A stretch of 64,000 bases of DNA, from NCBI GenBank assembly GCA_005406025.1, contig BGZK01001432.1, positions 89,385 to 153,384 on the forward strand, given 5' to 3'. A model generated the notes under the pieces. The model was not told where the DNA came from. It ran no database searches and was given only the letters and a program-made list of their open reading frames with translations. The translations under genes and the position numbers were made by a program. Each line of letters begins with the position of its first letter. Positions within the stretch are counted from its first letter, which is position 1. Shown one piece after another: positions 46,343 through 57,655 of this stretch. Source of the stretch: Eumeta japonica (lineage: Eukaryota > Arthropoda > Insecta > Lepidoptera > Psychidae).

Positions 46343-46552
46343 AAGGAAGGAAGAAGCTTAGCTATTATAAGGAAGAGCGGCAGCTAGATCCTACCCCCCG
46401 TGAAGTAATGCCTAACGACGGTTTCCCTGGGAATTAGAGGCTGGAGGAAGAGGAGGTTTTAATCGGTATTGATTCTTGAGTCCGACATATCCAGGCAAAA
46501 CACCTAAGCCTGTTGAATACGTAAATGTATTTCCTTCTCTATAAAAAAAAAA
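46343..46552 (+). other. 3' UTR and poly(A) of the R1-clade element
   Basis: About 200 bases after the ORF2 stop, ending in ten A residues at 46,543-46,552. Directly after it an ACGC run resumes, so the 3' junction is intact. Confidence 0.75.
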
Positions 46553-46800
46553 CGCACGCACGCACTCACGCATACATAGAGATACACACACACACATACA
46601 GACACAGAGACAGAGAGAGAGAGAGAGAGAGAGGGAAAGATACACAAGGAGTTACAGATCTCCGAATAAGTTCAAAATAGATTCATAAATCCCTAAAACG
46701 TTAAGATCAGACGAAAACTCTGCTTCCGAAATCGAACTGAAAACAATACTTTCCAATTCATGAAAGTTTGACAATTTTCATTTTGGGAAGTGAAATATTA
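46553..46800 (+). repeat. Microsatellite and right part of the split AACTTCCCGCTAA element
   Basis: (ACGC)n, (CA)n and a long (GA)n run (to about 46,634), then 'ccctaaaacgttaagatcag', 'gaaaactctg', 'actttccaattcatgaaag' and the right terminus 'ttttgggaagtgaaat'. These match, in order, the post-microsatellite part of the copies at 17.6 and 40.1 kb. The minus-strand frame 46,412-46,645 is a by-product. Confidence 0.65.
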
Positions 46801-46967
46801 CGTCTTATTACTTATCATACACCCTCACCCGCCACTTGTATTTTTGTGGTAATATTCATAACTCAATATACACAGCACATTAATATACAGACACAACTGA
46901 ATCAAAGATTTTATTATATTTATAGAATTGTACAGTACAACGCATCAAACTTCGCCTCTCTGGATTG

Positions 46968-47098
46968 GCTGCGAATGACATACTGCGCAGGTATTATGTT
47001 CTCCGATCCTTCATTTGTCGCGTTCCTATTTTACGCCATTGCGACGTTTTCGTGACGAACTTCACAGCGGCAAAGTACAGTGCGTTGTAATGTAAGTT
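46968..47098 (+). repeat. 145-bp CCTGCGAATGAT repeat, copy 2
   Basis: 'ggctgcgaatgacatactg' with 'cgcagg', then 'gccattgcgacgttttcgtg', 'acttcacagcggcaaagt' and 'gtgcgttgtaatgtaa'. Same order as the other copies. Confidence 0.65.
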
Positions 47099-47540
47099 AT
47101 AAGTTTAAATACAGTGTGTGATCGAAAACGATCGCTAGTGCATCATCATCTTGGACGTGCGATAACGTTTTTAAACCATTTACATTGCTTTACAAAGTGT
47201 GATACATACTGTCACTTATACTAAGGTACATAAATTTGCAACAAGGTCGTGCGCGTAAGGTTTTCATCAGCTCGCCACTGAGCTGCTAACAATGTGGTTA
47301 CCAATAATGTTTACATGACAATGAAGTATATCAAAATGTTTCATTTCTTTTGTTGTGTAAACATTTTTATATTCATTGTTTTGCTAATTGTATAATACAC
47401 TAAGCCGACCTGTGCTAATAATCAGAACAAGATATGTAAGTATTTTGTATGACTTCTCAATGGTCATTATATTTAAAAACTTGGAGACGGATTTAGACAA
47501 GTTGTTATTTTTTATGGAGAGATTATGAAGTGACGTAAGC
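47099..47540. other. AT-rich DNA; end may hold a decayed satellite monomer
   Basis: Near 47,437-47,480 'aagtattttgtatgac...atggtcattatatttaaa' loosely resembles the satellite unit that begins at 47,541. Otherwise nothing recognised. Confidence 0.35.
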
Positions 47541-48480
47541 ATCATAAAAGTTGAGTCGAAATGCCTCCACCGCAAAAGTATTTTATGTTTTATTTCGTAG
47601 CCAAATGGTAGTATTTACATTAATAGCAGCGCAAGGATCATAAAAGTTGAGTTGAAATGTCTCCAACCCAAAAGCATTTTATATTTTATTTCGTAGCCAG
47701 ATGGTAGTATTTAAATTATTGGTGATGAAAACATCATAAAAATTAATCGAAATGTCACCATGCCAAAAGTATTTTATGTTTTATTTCGTAGCCAAATGGT
47801 AGTATTTACATTAATAGCAGCGCAAGCATCATAAAAGTTGAGTTGAAATGTCTCCAACCCAAAAGCATTTTATATTTTATTTCGTAGCCAGATGGTAGTA
47901 TTTAAATTATTGGTGATGAAAACATCATAAAAATTAATCGAAATGTCACGATGCCAAAAATATTTTATGTTTTATTTCGTAGCCAAATGGTAGTATTTAC
48001 ATTAATAGCAGCGCAAGCATCATAAAAGTTGAGTTGAAATGTCTCCACCCCAAAAGCATTTTATATTTTATTTCGTAGCCAGATGGTAGTATTTAAATTA
48101 TTGGTGATGAAAACATCATAAAAATTAATCGAAATGTCACCATGCCAAAAGTATTTTATGTTTTATTTCGTAGCCAAATGGTAGTATTTACATTAATAGC
48201 AGCGCAAGCATCATAAAAGTTGAGTTGAAATGTCTCCACCCCAAAAGCATTTTATATTTTATGTCGTAGCCAGATGGTAGTATTTAAATTATTGGTGATG
48301 AAAACATCATAAAAATTAATCGAAATGTCACCATGCCAAAAGCATTTTATGTTTCATTTCATAGCCAAATGGTAATATTTATATTATTAGTAGCGCGAGC
48401 ATCATAAAAGTTGAGTCGATACGTTGCCACACGAAAAGTATTTCGTATTTTATGTCGTCGCCAAATGGCAGAGCATAAGC
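47541..48480 (+). repeat. Satellite of ten ~95-bp monomers with alternating types
   Basis: Each monomer starts ATCATAAAA and contains 'ttttatRttttatttcgtagcc' and 'atggtagtattta'. Starts: 47,541; 47,637; 47,733; 47,828; 47,924; 48,019; 48,115; 48,210; 48,306; 48,401. Type A (96 bp) has 'gttgagttgaaatgtctcc', 'agccagatgg' and 'aaattattggtgatgaaaac'. Type B (95 bp) has 'attaatcgaaatgtcacc', 'agccaaatgg' and 'cattaatagcagcgcaagc'. A and B alternate, so the array is a 191-bp dimer. The first monomer is a B tail with an A-like head, and the last two are the most diverged. Confidence 0.9.
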
Positions 48481-48999
48481 ATATAATATTTTCAGTTATT
48501 TATTTTGAAAAAACAAAAGCATTAATCAATAATTATTAAATGAAACTGTAAGAAACTATCCGTTTATGGTTTCTTTTAAAAGGGGATGCGAACATTCCGA
48601 ACTTATTGTAATAATATATATGATGGTTGTATTATCATGTGTGTATGTACTTTGTTCTTAAAGACAGCCGTTTAGGTTGCAAAATCAAGTATAAGTTTTC
48701 AATCAGGTGCAATTCTTAAAACACAATTGAAACGGCCTTAAAACAATTTTGACTAAAGTTATGGTTTTTAAAATACTTTTGACGCACTATCAAACATAGA
48801 CTAGGCCTTCAAGAATATCTATGTTGTTTTTCAAATATTATTTCATATAGCATTCGATCAGGAGAACGATATAAGAGATAAGAAAATTTTTGGTTTGAAA
48901 TGCTAAGGCATAAGAAATATGAATTAAAATAGATTGCATATAAATTCCGACGTTACGTCGATACTGCTTGCTCAAGAGCAGAAAATATTAATCTGTATA
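48481..48999. other. AT-rich DNA, nothing recognised
   Basis: No gene or repeat seen. Confidence 0.4.
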
Positions 49000-49350
49000 T
49001 CAAAGCGTTTCCCGACAACAGATCTGACCGTACCCGCCAGGGAGCGCGGCGAGAGGTACTCAAATGCTTATCAGAGAAGAAGCAGTCCTAATGAGCGTCG
49101 TTAGCCGTACGCCGCGGGATGACTAATGCATGAACGCGGATAGAGAAAAACTGTACGCTAAGGAAATTGCCAATTAATGCGTCCGCGCCGGTTATTTCGG
49201 TCGGATTTCGCCATTTTTCCTCGTAATCCATTACGGACACCGCGCCTGGAATTTACCCAGTAATCAACTGACTGAACTCTGTACAAAAGCGGCTGCATAG
49301 TCGGTGATTTCGCGGTTCTAAGATTCGATATTCATCAGGACGTGTGTCGT
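49000..49350. promoter_or_regulatory. CpG-rich island with homeodomain-type sites, candidate enhancer
   Basis: A CpG-rich block holding ACTAATGCAT (near 49,132), CCAATTAATG (49,170-49,179) and TAATCCATTACGG (49,224-49,236). TAAT cores are homeodomain targets, and TAATCC is the Bicoid/Otx type. No open frame of note. Function is inference only. Confidence 0.35.
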
Positions 49351-49968
49351 TGGCTTAAGTATACGGTATTCTTCTCTCCAGTTGCTAATCACGAATTTGA
49401 TTGAATTAATTCGGTGTAATTAACTGATTACGAATTAAAAAAAAAGGAAGATGTTCTATATTGACTGTGTTTGTATTTTTTATGTACGTCCTTCGAAATT
49501 CTTTTCTTAATTGGCCAATTAGAAAATTCAAAAGGGTTTTAAGCATTTTGGATTGTTTAAACTATGTTATATAAAGACAGGTACTAAAATGTTCCTATAT
49601 GTTTTTCTACAAGGGAAAATATATCGTTGTTTTGAAAATTCAAATAAACCATGTTTATAAGATTGTTATAGATGTATGCTTTTCATGGATTTTAAAATAC
49701 ATCTCAAAAACGTGAAAATCGAATTAGGTAGTTTATAACGCGTTATATTTACAGAGGCTTAACCAAAGTCACGTATTTTATTATAAAAATACCTTCAGCA
49801 TTCAGTAACTGCTAAATAATTCAGGTTACATTATCATTCACTCATTCACGTTCTCACACTTTCTGGTGAATTGGTGAACGATCCAGAAATTTAAAGGTGT
49901 TGCAATTCGACCGGCCTAATCGATAGCCAGGCGAAACATGTGCGAAGGTGAACTCCTAATATAAAACC
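49351..49968. other. AT-rich DNA, nothing recognised
   Basis: No gene or repeat seen; the last 70 bases may be decayed retroelement sequence. Confidence 0.35.
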
Positions 49969-50986
49969 CTCGCAATTGACGGTACATGCTCGAAACCTTG
50001 AATGCCGGAGTTCGTAAACGTTGTGCACTATCTCCTTTTCTATTCATTTTACATATCGATGAATTGATGAAAATCGATAACACTCGTTACTTTTCGAACG
50101 ACACTATACTGTGGACGCATTACAGCCACACTCATATTTCTCGGGACAGTGCCGACGAGTGTCGAAGCCGAACTGTGTCTGAAATTGAGACAACTTTAGA
50201 GCAAATCCTGGAATTGGGTAAACTTAACCTCGTCGGCTTCAACTTCGAACAAGGCAAAACTTTCAGCGTTTATCGTCAAAAAATCCCTTTTTGCCCCTTA
50301 TCTTCTCTTCGGAAGTACTATTTTTAATGTTACGCCAAATATCGGGATCCTGGGCGTCTACATATGAAATCCCGTTCAGTTTCGCTGTCATGAAGAAGAA
50401 AAGCAAACCTAGCGTCTAAAAAGACTGAAGTACTCAATAAAGCGCGACAGCACTTCGAGCCGATCCATCGCTGTTTACTTTTTAAGGCGCAGGTTCGACC
50501 TCATTTAATATTGATATCGTCTCTAGGCTGCAGCATCATCATCGTCATTCAGCAATTTTAACTTTTGCCTCTTGATCTCGTCCAACGTCGGCCATCTCAT
50601 ATCGTCGGCGACCTTGTAGTATCCGGCGGATTCGACTCGACTCGTTGACTTTGCGAAGGGACGCAGCGTCTCTATGCATGCTCTATCACATATGCTATGG
50701 AGAATGCTCTGGATAGCTGTTCCATCACATTTCATCACTGATTTCCGTTATCGTTCCACTCGCCGCGAATATCATCAGCACCATCTTGATGGCTGGCGTT
50801 CTAATGCCGTACGCTTCATGCCCAATTTTCTGCCACATACGGTAAGGTTCTGGAGTGATTTACCATTACTCGTATCACCAATGCCAAGGGGGTCTTCAAG
50901 AAAAAAGTGATTACGAGGCGGGAGGGCCTTTTATTTTCGAATCGCTTGTATGCTTGTTTCCCTTTACAAATCCTATAAAAAAAAAA
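49969..50986 (+). pseudogene. Jockey/CR1-type LINE: RT and C-terminal debris with poly(A)
   Basis: Begins with 'IDGTCSKP' (49,969 on), shifts frame, then LETLNAGVRKRCALSPFLFI, 'LHIDELM', 'DECRSRTVSEIETTLEQI' and GKLNLVGFNFEQGKTF. The family reads 'LNAGVPQGCVLSPTLFLLHINDML', 'VEE.R..LVS.IE..LE....WG.LNLV.FNP.KT'. The YADD box is degraded to a 'YFSNDT' stretch. Later pieces: 'NIGILGVYI' (50,340), RRIRLDSLTLRRDAASLC (near 50,625) and, from 50,755, HHLDGWRSNAVRFMPNFLPH. The tail ends in ten A residues (50,977-50,986). 5'-truncated and broken by stops and frameshifts. The minus-strand frames 50,523-50,738 and 50,816-51,010 are shadows. Confidence 0.75.
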
Positions 50987-51319
50987 CCTTAGGATGATGA
51001 TCAGCACCACCGGAATATTCGGGGTTGGAAAATGTTTTCCAATTTTTCAATATAGAAGTAAGAGAAACGCCTTTCTAGTTATACTAAAGATTGTCGTAAT
51101 TCATGGGCACGATTACATCAATTAACCAATCATTAAAAAGTGTTATGTAAAACAATTTCAAATAAAAAAAATAACAGTGCCTGAAAGAGCCTATTAAAAT
51201 AATTACGTATATTTGTAATATGTGCTAGTTAAAGATATGGCAGATGTGGTTAGGCAAAAGGTGGCCTATCCCGGGTTTATGTTATAGAATTTAATGTCGT
51301 GGATATGTGGGCTGGTCCA
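50987..51319. other. AT-rich DNA, nothing recognised
   Basis: No gene or repeat seen. Confidence 0.4.
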
Positions 51320-51430
51320 TTAATTACTTGAGCTTAAAATGGATCGAGGCGGTGCGGTAAAATCTCACCAAATCTCGTTTAAGAGGTGGGAGGTGAATGG
51401 AAAATATCATGTTAATTTTAAAAGTCCAAG
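51320..51430 (+). repeat. Dispersed repeat, partner of 23.9-24.3 kb
   Basis: Carries 'ctcaccaaatctcg', 'gaggtgggaggtgaatgg' and 'aaaatatcatgttaa'; parallels the earlier copy in order. Confidence 0.4.
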
Positions 51431-52924
51431 AATACATTATAATTTTTTTTTACTATTGTCTATGACATAGATGATTTTATACATACATCATCTTATATCT
51501 GTACTAAACATTTTCCATAGCATAGATAAATCGAGCAAAAATTTGTGAAAAATAAGAGGGAAATCTCAAAAACGTAAATAATAAATGTCTCTGTGGTCAA
51601 GAGTTTTTATGGCGACCGCTACTTCTAAGTGGCAGTACGCGGCAAATGAGTTAGCGATAGCAGAGATTCTTTATTTCTCTTATAATAAGAAACGTTTATT
51701 TTTTTTTTCGACATCGTCTTTGATTTGCTCACAACAACAACCATTCTTTTGTTTGCTATTAGCGACTCCCTCTCTCGCACCCCCCTCACACATATACATA
51801 GAAATAAATTTGGTTATCAAAGAATTACAAAATTAATGGTCACATTTTTTTATGGTTATCATATGATGTACCGAAATCATCAATCGTCGTTTGCGCAATC
51901 AGATGTACACTCTAGTATTCATCATCGAGATCAGTCAAATAGCTCTTGATTTACAAAAAAGATATATATAAAAAACAAACAGACAAAGAGACTAAAATTG
52001 TAAAAATGAATTGGGGTTAGTGAGCTGCAAAACAAACATTTATCACAAAAGTCATAAAAAATTGTACGAACGGACAGAATCTAATTTTGTATAGTCATAT
52101 AGATACATAATTGTAAGTTCAAGCTAATAGATGGCGTTACTCATAACCGCCACAGAGGTAAAGAAACTTAATGAAATCCTACACACATTGCACGTCGGCG
52201 TTAAACACTAACTTACAACTTACCAATAGTAAGTCCAATGAATATATATTCATTGTATATATGTTTATTTTTATCACATATGTATATATATATATATATC
52301 TCCTCAGAGTGGTAACCACAGAACACAAGATGCGGCATAAGCCAAAGCGAAAAGTCTCCAATTGAAACGAAATATAGTAACATACCTTTGACCTTGAACC
52401 TCCTTGAAAGCGCTGACTATTTAAACACTAACAGAATTGCTTAGCGAAATTGAAAGTAAAACAAAATTTCTGAAAGAGTTTTTATAAGAGGCGGCGAGTT
52501 CAATTTTCTTTCATAACAAAGTGTAATTTAAACGCTTTAAAGAAAAAGAAAGGGGATTTCATTAAAAAAACTGAAATGTTTCGTTTTTTATTGAACAATC
52601 TTATTCTATAGTCCTTATGAAGAAATACTCGTTTGTGTGTCTGTCGACTGATTTATTATCACGGTTACACACACTGGCATTTTCGTAGAGTTCTGACAGT
52701 GTTAAACTGCGTTAAATCGGTTAACAGTGTGATAAACAGTTAACAAAAAAAATGTATGTACTTGTGTCGGTTTGTAGATGTAGGACGTGAAGCTTCCAAT
52801 GCATATTTAAATGTCAGAACAATAATTCTACACTGTTTAATTATTAATTATGTTGGAGTGCATTATTTACGTACATAATTCTTTGTGATACACACACGAA
52901 CACCAACAAAGAATCTGGTACATG
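51431..52924. other. AT-rich DNA with TA microsatellite
   Basis: A (TA)n run lies at 52,280-52,299. Frames at 51,585-51,949 and 52,171-52,365 have no domains. No gene recognised. Confidence 0.4.
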
Positions 52925-53640
52925 TTTAACCCTGTGGCCCAATCTCAAAAGTTGCCGCTATATTGTTGAACTTAGAGAACTCGGAAATGTTTGACAAATG
53001 TTCATAGAGAGATTTAAAATTTATAAATTTCTTCTGCATTTCGAGCTCAGAATTATATGAACAAATATATCACTATCTGCTTTATATATCTATATTTATA
53101 AATAACAATCTATTTTTAAAAGAATTTACTTTCTGCTTTATATATATATATATATATATATTAACCGTATCGATTTTTAAAAGGATTTATGGTATTTGAA
53201 GCGTTGCGTTAGACATATATTTCGATTTTGAACTCGTTCGTCCAATAGCTTGTAAGTCATTTGATTTTTTTTTTGAAAAATCATAATTTTATATTACAAT
53301 CTAGTGAAACGAACGATCTCACATCACCAGGAAATCTAAAATGATTCTTTACTAAAAGGTCAATTTGGAAGTTGTTTGGAAAAACTTTTTGAAAATATTT
53401 CTACAAGGGTAGAGTTTTATGGGCTTTGCGGATTTTTTTTTTACGGATCGAAGCTGATTTGATTTCTGGAATTTTTTTTTTTTGATTAATTTGATTTCTG
53501 AAGTAATCAACTAAATATTATGCTTATTATTCAAAAAATCCTTTTTCAAAAAAAAATTTGACGTCACTCAGAATCCGAGAATCGAATCAAGCTCCAATTT
53601 TCAGAACATCTAAAAGCTTATAATGTTTTAAATTTATAAT
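52925..53640 (+). repeat. AACTTCCCGCTAA family, strongly diverged copy
   Basis: Opens 'ttaaccctgtggcccaatctc' and 'aaaagttgccgctat', a decayed form of the family start, then shows weak matches to the interior, such as 'gaatcgaatcaagctcc' near 53,581. A (TA)n run interrupts it at 53,142-53,161. The right end is not visible. Confidence 0.45.
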
Positions 53641-54169
53641 TACATTCGCTAAATGAAAGAAAATGTTTTTTTTTTTCAAGAAATTTCCTCAACGATATCT
53701 CTCCGTCGTATTTATAGATTTAAATGAAGTTGAGTGCATTTATAACTGCAATGACGCAATTGCTATATTAACTTTGTACCAAACTCGATGATTTGTTCCA
53801 TTTTCAGCAATCACTGTTTATTTGTCGAACACAAGCTGTAAATACATGTACTTATGTTCAGGAAATGATATATTCGAATCATGCTAAACACTGTTTGACG
53901 TGGTGCACACCAAAAAGTTTACACCATGATTGAATATAGACTTAATTGATTGGACTGAATATTTGTTTATGGTATTTGATCTTGCAACAGCAATTGTATT
54001 ACATTCTTTAAAATTCTGACATTACATACAAATTAACTCATTTATTTCGTCCATTAGTAAATTATGCAGCGGCCGTATTATCTCTGTGGTCAAAAATATC
54101 GTGTAGGGCGAAAGGACAACCACCATTGTAAATACCTTAAATATAGTAAAATGTACAAAATTCTATTGC
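53641..54169. other. AT-rich DNA, nothing recognised
   Basis: No gene or repeat seen. Confidence 0.4.
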
Positions 54170-54312
54170 TATGAATTGCCTGCGAATGATGTAATGCGCA
54201 GGTTCAGCGCTCCCCGACCATTCCTTCTTCTCCCTCACGTTCCTATATTAGGTCATTGCGACGCTTTCGTGACTAACTTCACAACGGCAGAGTTCAATGT
54301 GTTGTACTTGTA
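54170..54312 (+). repeat. 145-bp CCTGCGAATGAT repeat, copy 3
   Basis: 'tgcctgcgaatgatgtaatg' then 'cgcagg', a pyrimidine-rich middle, 'tcattgcgacgctttcgtga', 'aacttcacaacggc' and 'tgtgttgtac'. A 77-codon frame (54,176-54,409) is a by-product. Confidence 0.7.
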
Positions 54313-54373
54313 TCCTATGAGGAGACAAAACTACCGTTTAAAAACGACTAAGGTGGGAATCACAGTTTCGCTT

Positions 54374-54412
54374 TCAGGGTTCCGTATTGACGAACGAAAC
54401 GGAGCCTAAATG
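54374..54412. repeat. Tiny AGGGTTCCG end-to-end remnant
   Basis: 'cagggttccgta' faces 'cggagcctaaa' within 40 bases, as if only the two ends of an AGGGTTCCG-family element remain. Confidence 0.35.
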
Positions 54413-54721
54413 ACCATTGTACTAAATTTGAATCAAATGGATATGGCATCCGTTATCAGTTTTGTCAAATTTCAATCTAAAATTATAGAGAAAGTCAGAC
54501 GCTCGGCTTTCTCTCCGTTTATCTCGATTTATAAAAATCAAACTCATTAATAATTCAATTACAGCACTATCAGATCACAATTTTGAGATTTTTTTGATAC
54601 TCAAGCGACGTATATTGTGAATATAAGTAATTTTGGTTCATAAATACAAAAAAAAATAATAATTCGCCTACGACGCTACGCGTCGGACCTTATCATAATT
54701 TTGAACCATCGTCTCGTATAG

Positions 54722-54885
54722 ACAGTGCACGAATCATTGGCGCTGTGAAATTAGCCACAGAAAGCGTCGCATCAGCATAAAAAAAGAAACGTGGAAAAAT
54801 GAAGGACGAACGCTGTACCCACGCAACGTATCATTTGCAGGCAATTCAGAGCGGTAAAGATTCGTGCGTTGTACTGTAATCATAA
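54722..54885 (-). repeat. 145-bp repeat, inverted copy 4 plus a facing end fragment
   Basis: 54,722-54,848 is the reverse complement of the 145-bp family ('gcacgaatca', 'agccacagaaagcgtcgcat', 'tcatttgcaggcaattcaga'). Immediately after, 54,849-54,885 is the forward end of another copy ('gcggtaaagattcgtgcg', 'ttgtactgtaa'). The two ends form an inverted pair around one unit. Confidence 0.6.
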
Positions 54886-55419
54886 ATATGTTATATCATC
54901 ACAAGCTCAATCGGTCGCGTTGTTCAGAAGCTCCACGTCCACTAATAGACGCACCAACGGTTATACATTGACGCTGTCTCCGACGTGATCTCGAGCCAGG
55001 TTCTGCTCTCAGTGTGTTTGTATTCCATGAACCGCGCTTACGGCGAGCGCCATCTGTGATCAGTTAGGAAATAAATGTAATAATATTTTGATTCATTCTG
55101 TGAGAAAAAAGTTGTAAAGCGATATAAAAACTATGTCATATGTCATTCGAGGGTATAAACTATTACTATATCAAATTTCATTAAATTCTATATCACAGTT
55201 TTTGCAAATTCGTAAATAAATGCAGTAACAAACGGACTTAAAAAAAACAACTAAAAACCATTGAAATGTATTCTATTATCGTCTCTAATACACCCATACT
55301 AGTTTTTCATGAAAATATTTAAAGCGAAAATATTCTCTACCGTTTTAATGTATGTATAGATTATATACGGGACTTATATAATAAAAGAGAACCAGTACAG
55401 AACCCTAAAAAATAGCTCT
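54886..55419. other. Mixed DNA, GC-richer at 54.90-55.06 kb
   Basis: No reading frame of note and no repeat recognised. Confidence 0.35.
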
Positions 55420-55625
55420 CGAATGTCTGTCTGCGAACCTCAATTCACGTCGGAATTATACGATTCCCAAGCGAATCGAGGTAGCCGACTTCGTTTATGA
55501 GGAAGTTCCGCTCCGTGCCAATAACAAATAGATTAACCGCGACAAACGTCGCCGGCAGTCACGTGGAAACGATTGGGAGTCCGTAGACGACGAGGCTCGT
55601 CTTCATTTTCTTTGCAATGGGTTAG
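55420..55625. promoter_or_regulatory. CpG-bearing segment, candidate regulatory DNA
   Basis: A compact, CpG-bearing and non-repetitive stretch without an open frame between AT-rich flanks. Function is inference only. Confidence 0.25.
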
Positions 55626-56345
55626 CAAAACCAAACGGAAGCCAGAAAAATATGTAAAACTTACTGTTATCAGGGCTCCGTAGCCAAAGATAAAAAAGGA
55701 ACCTCATACGTTCGAACCTTTCTATCATTCTATATATTTTTTTGTAGATTATGATGATTTTACGAACAGAATTATGTAAAAAATATCAAAAAAATAAAAA
55801 TGGGGTAACGTCCCCATACGTAATAAACGAGTGAATTTTTTTTTCTACACTGTTGTACGTGTATCCTTTGATAAGTATTTGAAACTACATTGTAATTTCT
55901 TGAGATGGTTTTTACTTCGAACTTGATGTATTTTGTGATTTATTAGTTAGTAAAATCATTAATTTTGGGGCCCTCCGTTTAACTTTGAAACAATTTCTAT
56001 TAACAAAAATAAATAAACAAAAATCTTTAAAGATTCGTATTAAATTATATTAATAGATCATTACAAACAAATTCAACAAAATATTAAAATTATTTTAAGG
56101 CTTTTTAAAAATATTTGCAATTTCCCTTTGTTAATAGTAGCTGAAGCGGCCGGACCATATTACCATGCATGTGGGTTTTAGCAAAGTAGGTATTTAATAC
56201 CATTCAAATACTTGTGTCCACTTTGTTCGACATAAAATTTTGCAAAGATATTTAGAGTTCGGTCTACACTTTTTATAAAATCATAAAAAAAACCTAAAGA
56301 TTATCAGAAAAATATTAAAATGGCAATTTTTGTAGTATTTTTTTT
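55626..56345. other. AT-rich DNA, nothing firm
   Basis: 'cagggctccgtagccaaaga' near 55,672 resembles the left end of an AGGGTTCCG element, without the rest. Confidence 0.35.
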
Positions 56346-56855
56346 ACTTCCCATTAAGAAAATTGAAGATTTTCGTTATTGGTTTTATCCCGTTTTCGGG
56401 TTTTCATCAGATTTTGACGTTTTGAGGTACTAGGAAGCTCCTCTGTACGATCTTACGATGCTATCTGTGTGTTTGTATGTGCGTGTGTGCAAAATCGATT
56501 GATTTGTTCAAGAAAATCAAAAACCAAAAATAAAATAAAACTTTTCTTAAAAAATTCTAAAATTCTGTATCGAATCAAATTCGCATTCTCGAATGTTTTT
56601 TAAGAGAAATGGAGATTTTTGAATTCTGAGGAATCAAAACGTACTATAAGTATGTTTTTGAGCTAGGAGAGCTCAAAAAAGCACTGTAATTTACTGATCT
56701 CAATATGTTTGAACACTTTGAGCTTGAAAATAACACGAAGTTTTCAAAAACCTTTGGACAAGTATATTTTGATATTCAATGAGTTCAAAAACAAATCGAC
56801 AAATATCACAGCGGGAAGTTTTAGGAATGGCTTTCAGGGTCAACCGTTTTTCAGA
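56346..56855 (-). repeat. AACTTCCCGCTAA-family element, inverted copy
   Basis: On the plus strand it starts 'cttcccattaagaaaattg' (the family's right end inverted), continues 'ttggttttatcccg', 'catcagattttgacg', a GT microsatellite near 56,467-56,490, and ends 'cagcgggaagttttagg' and 'ctttcagggtcaacc' (the left end inverted). The middle differs from the 17.6 and 40.1 kb copies and resembles the 9.4 kb copy, so the family has subtypes. Confidence 0.6.
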
Positions 56856-57655
56856 TTATTTTATGGGGTAATATTTTACTGCAGAAAAATCGGGTGACGA
56901 GTATGTCACTATGCGTTAGTTCGGCAACATAATGTAGAGTGTTAGTTAACTAAATAATCACAAATTGAATAAAATAGTCATTCATATATTTTATCACAAC
57001 ATCATGTACGAATAACAAGAGTAACTATGATTAACAGATTATGGCAACTAATAGAAATCAAATAATAAATGTCATTGACGCCATTTTTATTTTTTAAATT
57101 AAGTATTGCCCGACACGTATGTGTTTAATGTTTTATACAAAAAAAAAAAAACTAAGCTAAAATATGTCAAAATTGTAGTCGAAACATTTTTGTTTAATTA
57201 CAAGTGTACAAAGTGCAGGCTACTGTATCATACATTTGTGGTACGTCTCCTTCACGATACGATACGTGGTCGGTTTAAACTTAGTGAAGTTGCAAATTCC
57301 TTGCCATTGCGTGTGTTGAACTATAGCCTTTAGAAACATGTTTATTCTTGTTTATTCTACTTTTTAGAATAAATATAATTTAAAAGAGCACTACTTAGAA
57401 TAAATAAAGAAATATATGAATGTTCTGCGCGTTTTCCTCCAACACCGAAACTTTTTAATATTAAACTTTTAATGCCACTTATTTTTCGTATCATTATTGA
57501 ATCAACCTATTTAAAGTTTTTCCGCTATATTAAAGACTATAAAGAATGGAAATTCTTAAAGACGAAGCAATGTGATTTGGTAGTCTAAAAATTCGTACAT
57601 TAGACTAAAATAGACAAATTTAAATATTTAATCAAATGAAGCGTAAAATTTCAAT
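56856..57655. other. AT-rich DNA, nothing recognised
   Basis: The 75-codon frame at 57,106-57,333 has no domain. Confidence 0.4.

Larger units (their letters stand above)
41756..46552 (+). mobile_element. R1-clade non-LTR retrotransposon (Waldo/Mino-like), nearly full length
   Basis: About 4.8 kb from the end of an ACGC run to a poly(A) at 46,543-46,552. It has a 5' UTR-like GC-rich leader (41,756-42,100), ORF1 debris, an overlapping ORF2 and a 3' UTR. Protein patterns (gag with three knuckles, APE-type endonuclease opening MKILQLNLNHC, RT with YADDV, C-terminal Cys/His motif) place it in the R1 clade. R1-clade Waldo and Mino elements are known to target ACAY and AC simple repeats, and this one is flanked on both sides by ACGC/CA repeats. 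Many stops and frameshifts make it inactive. Confidence 0.85.

Noticed and set aside
46412..46645. 77-codon minus-strand frame with Leu/Ser and Cys/Val repeats
   Set aside because: It is the translation of GA and CA microsatellites.
47541..48480. CRISPR-like repeat-spacer array
   Set aside because: Units are contiguous ~95-bp satellite monomers with no unique spacers, in a eukaryotic context.
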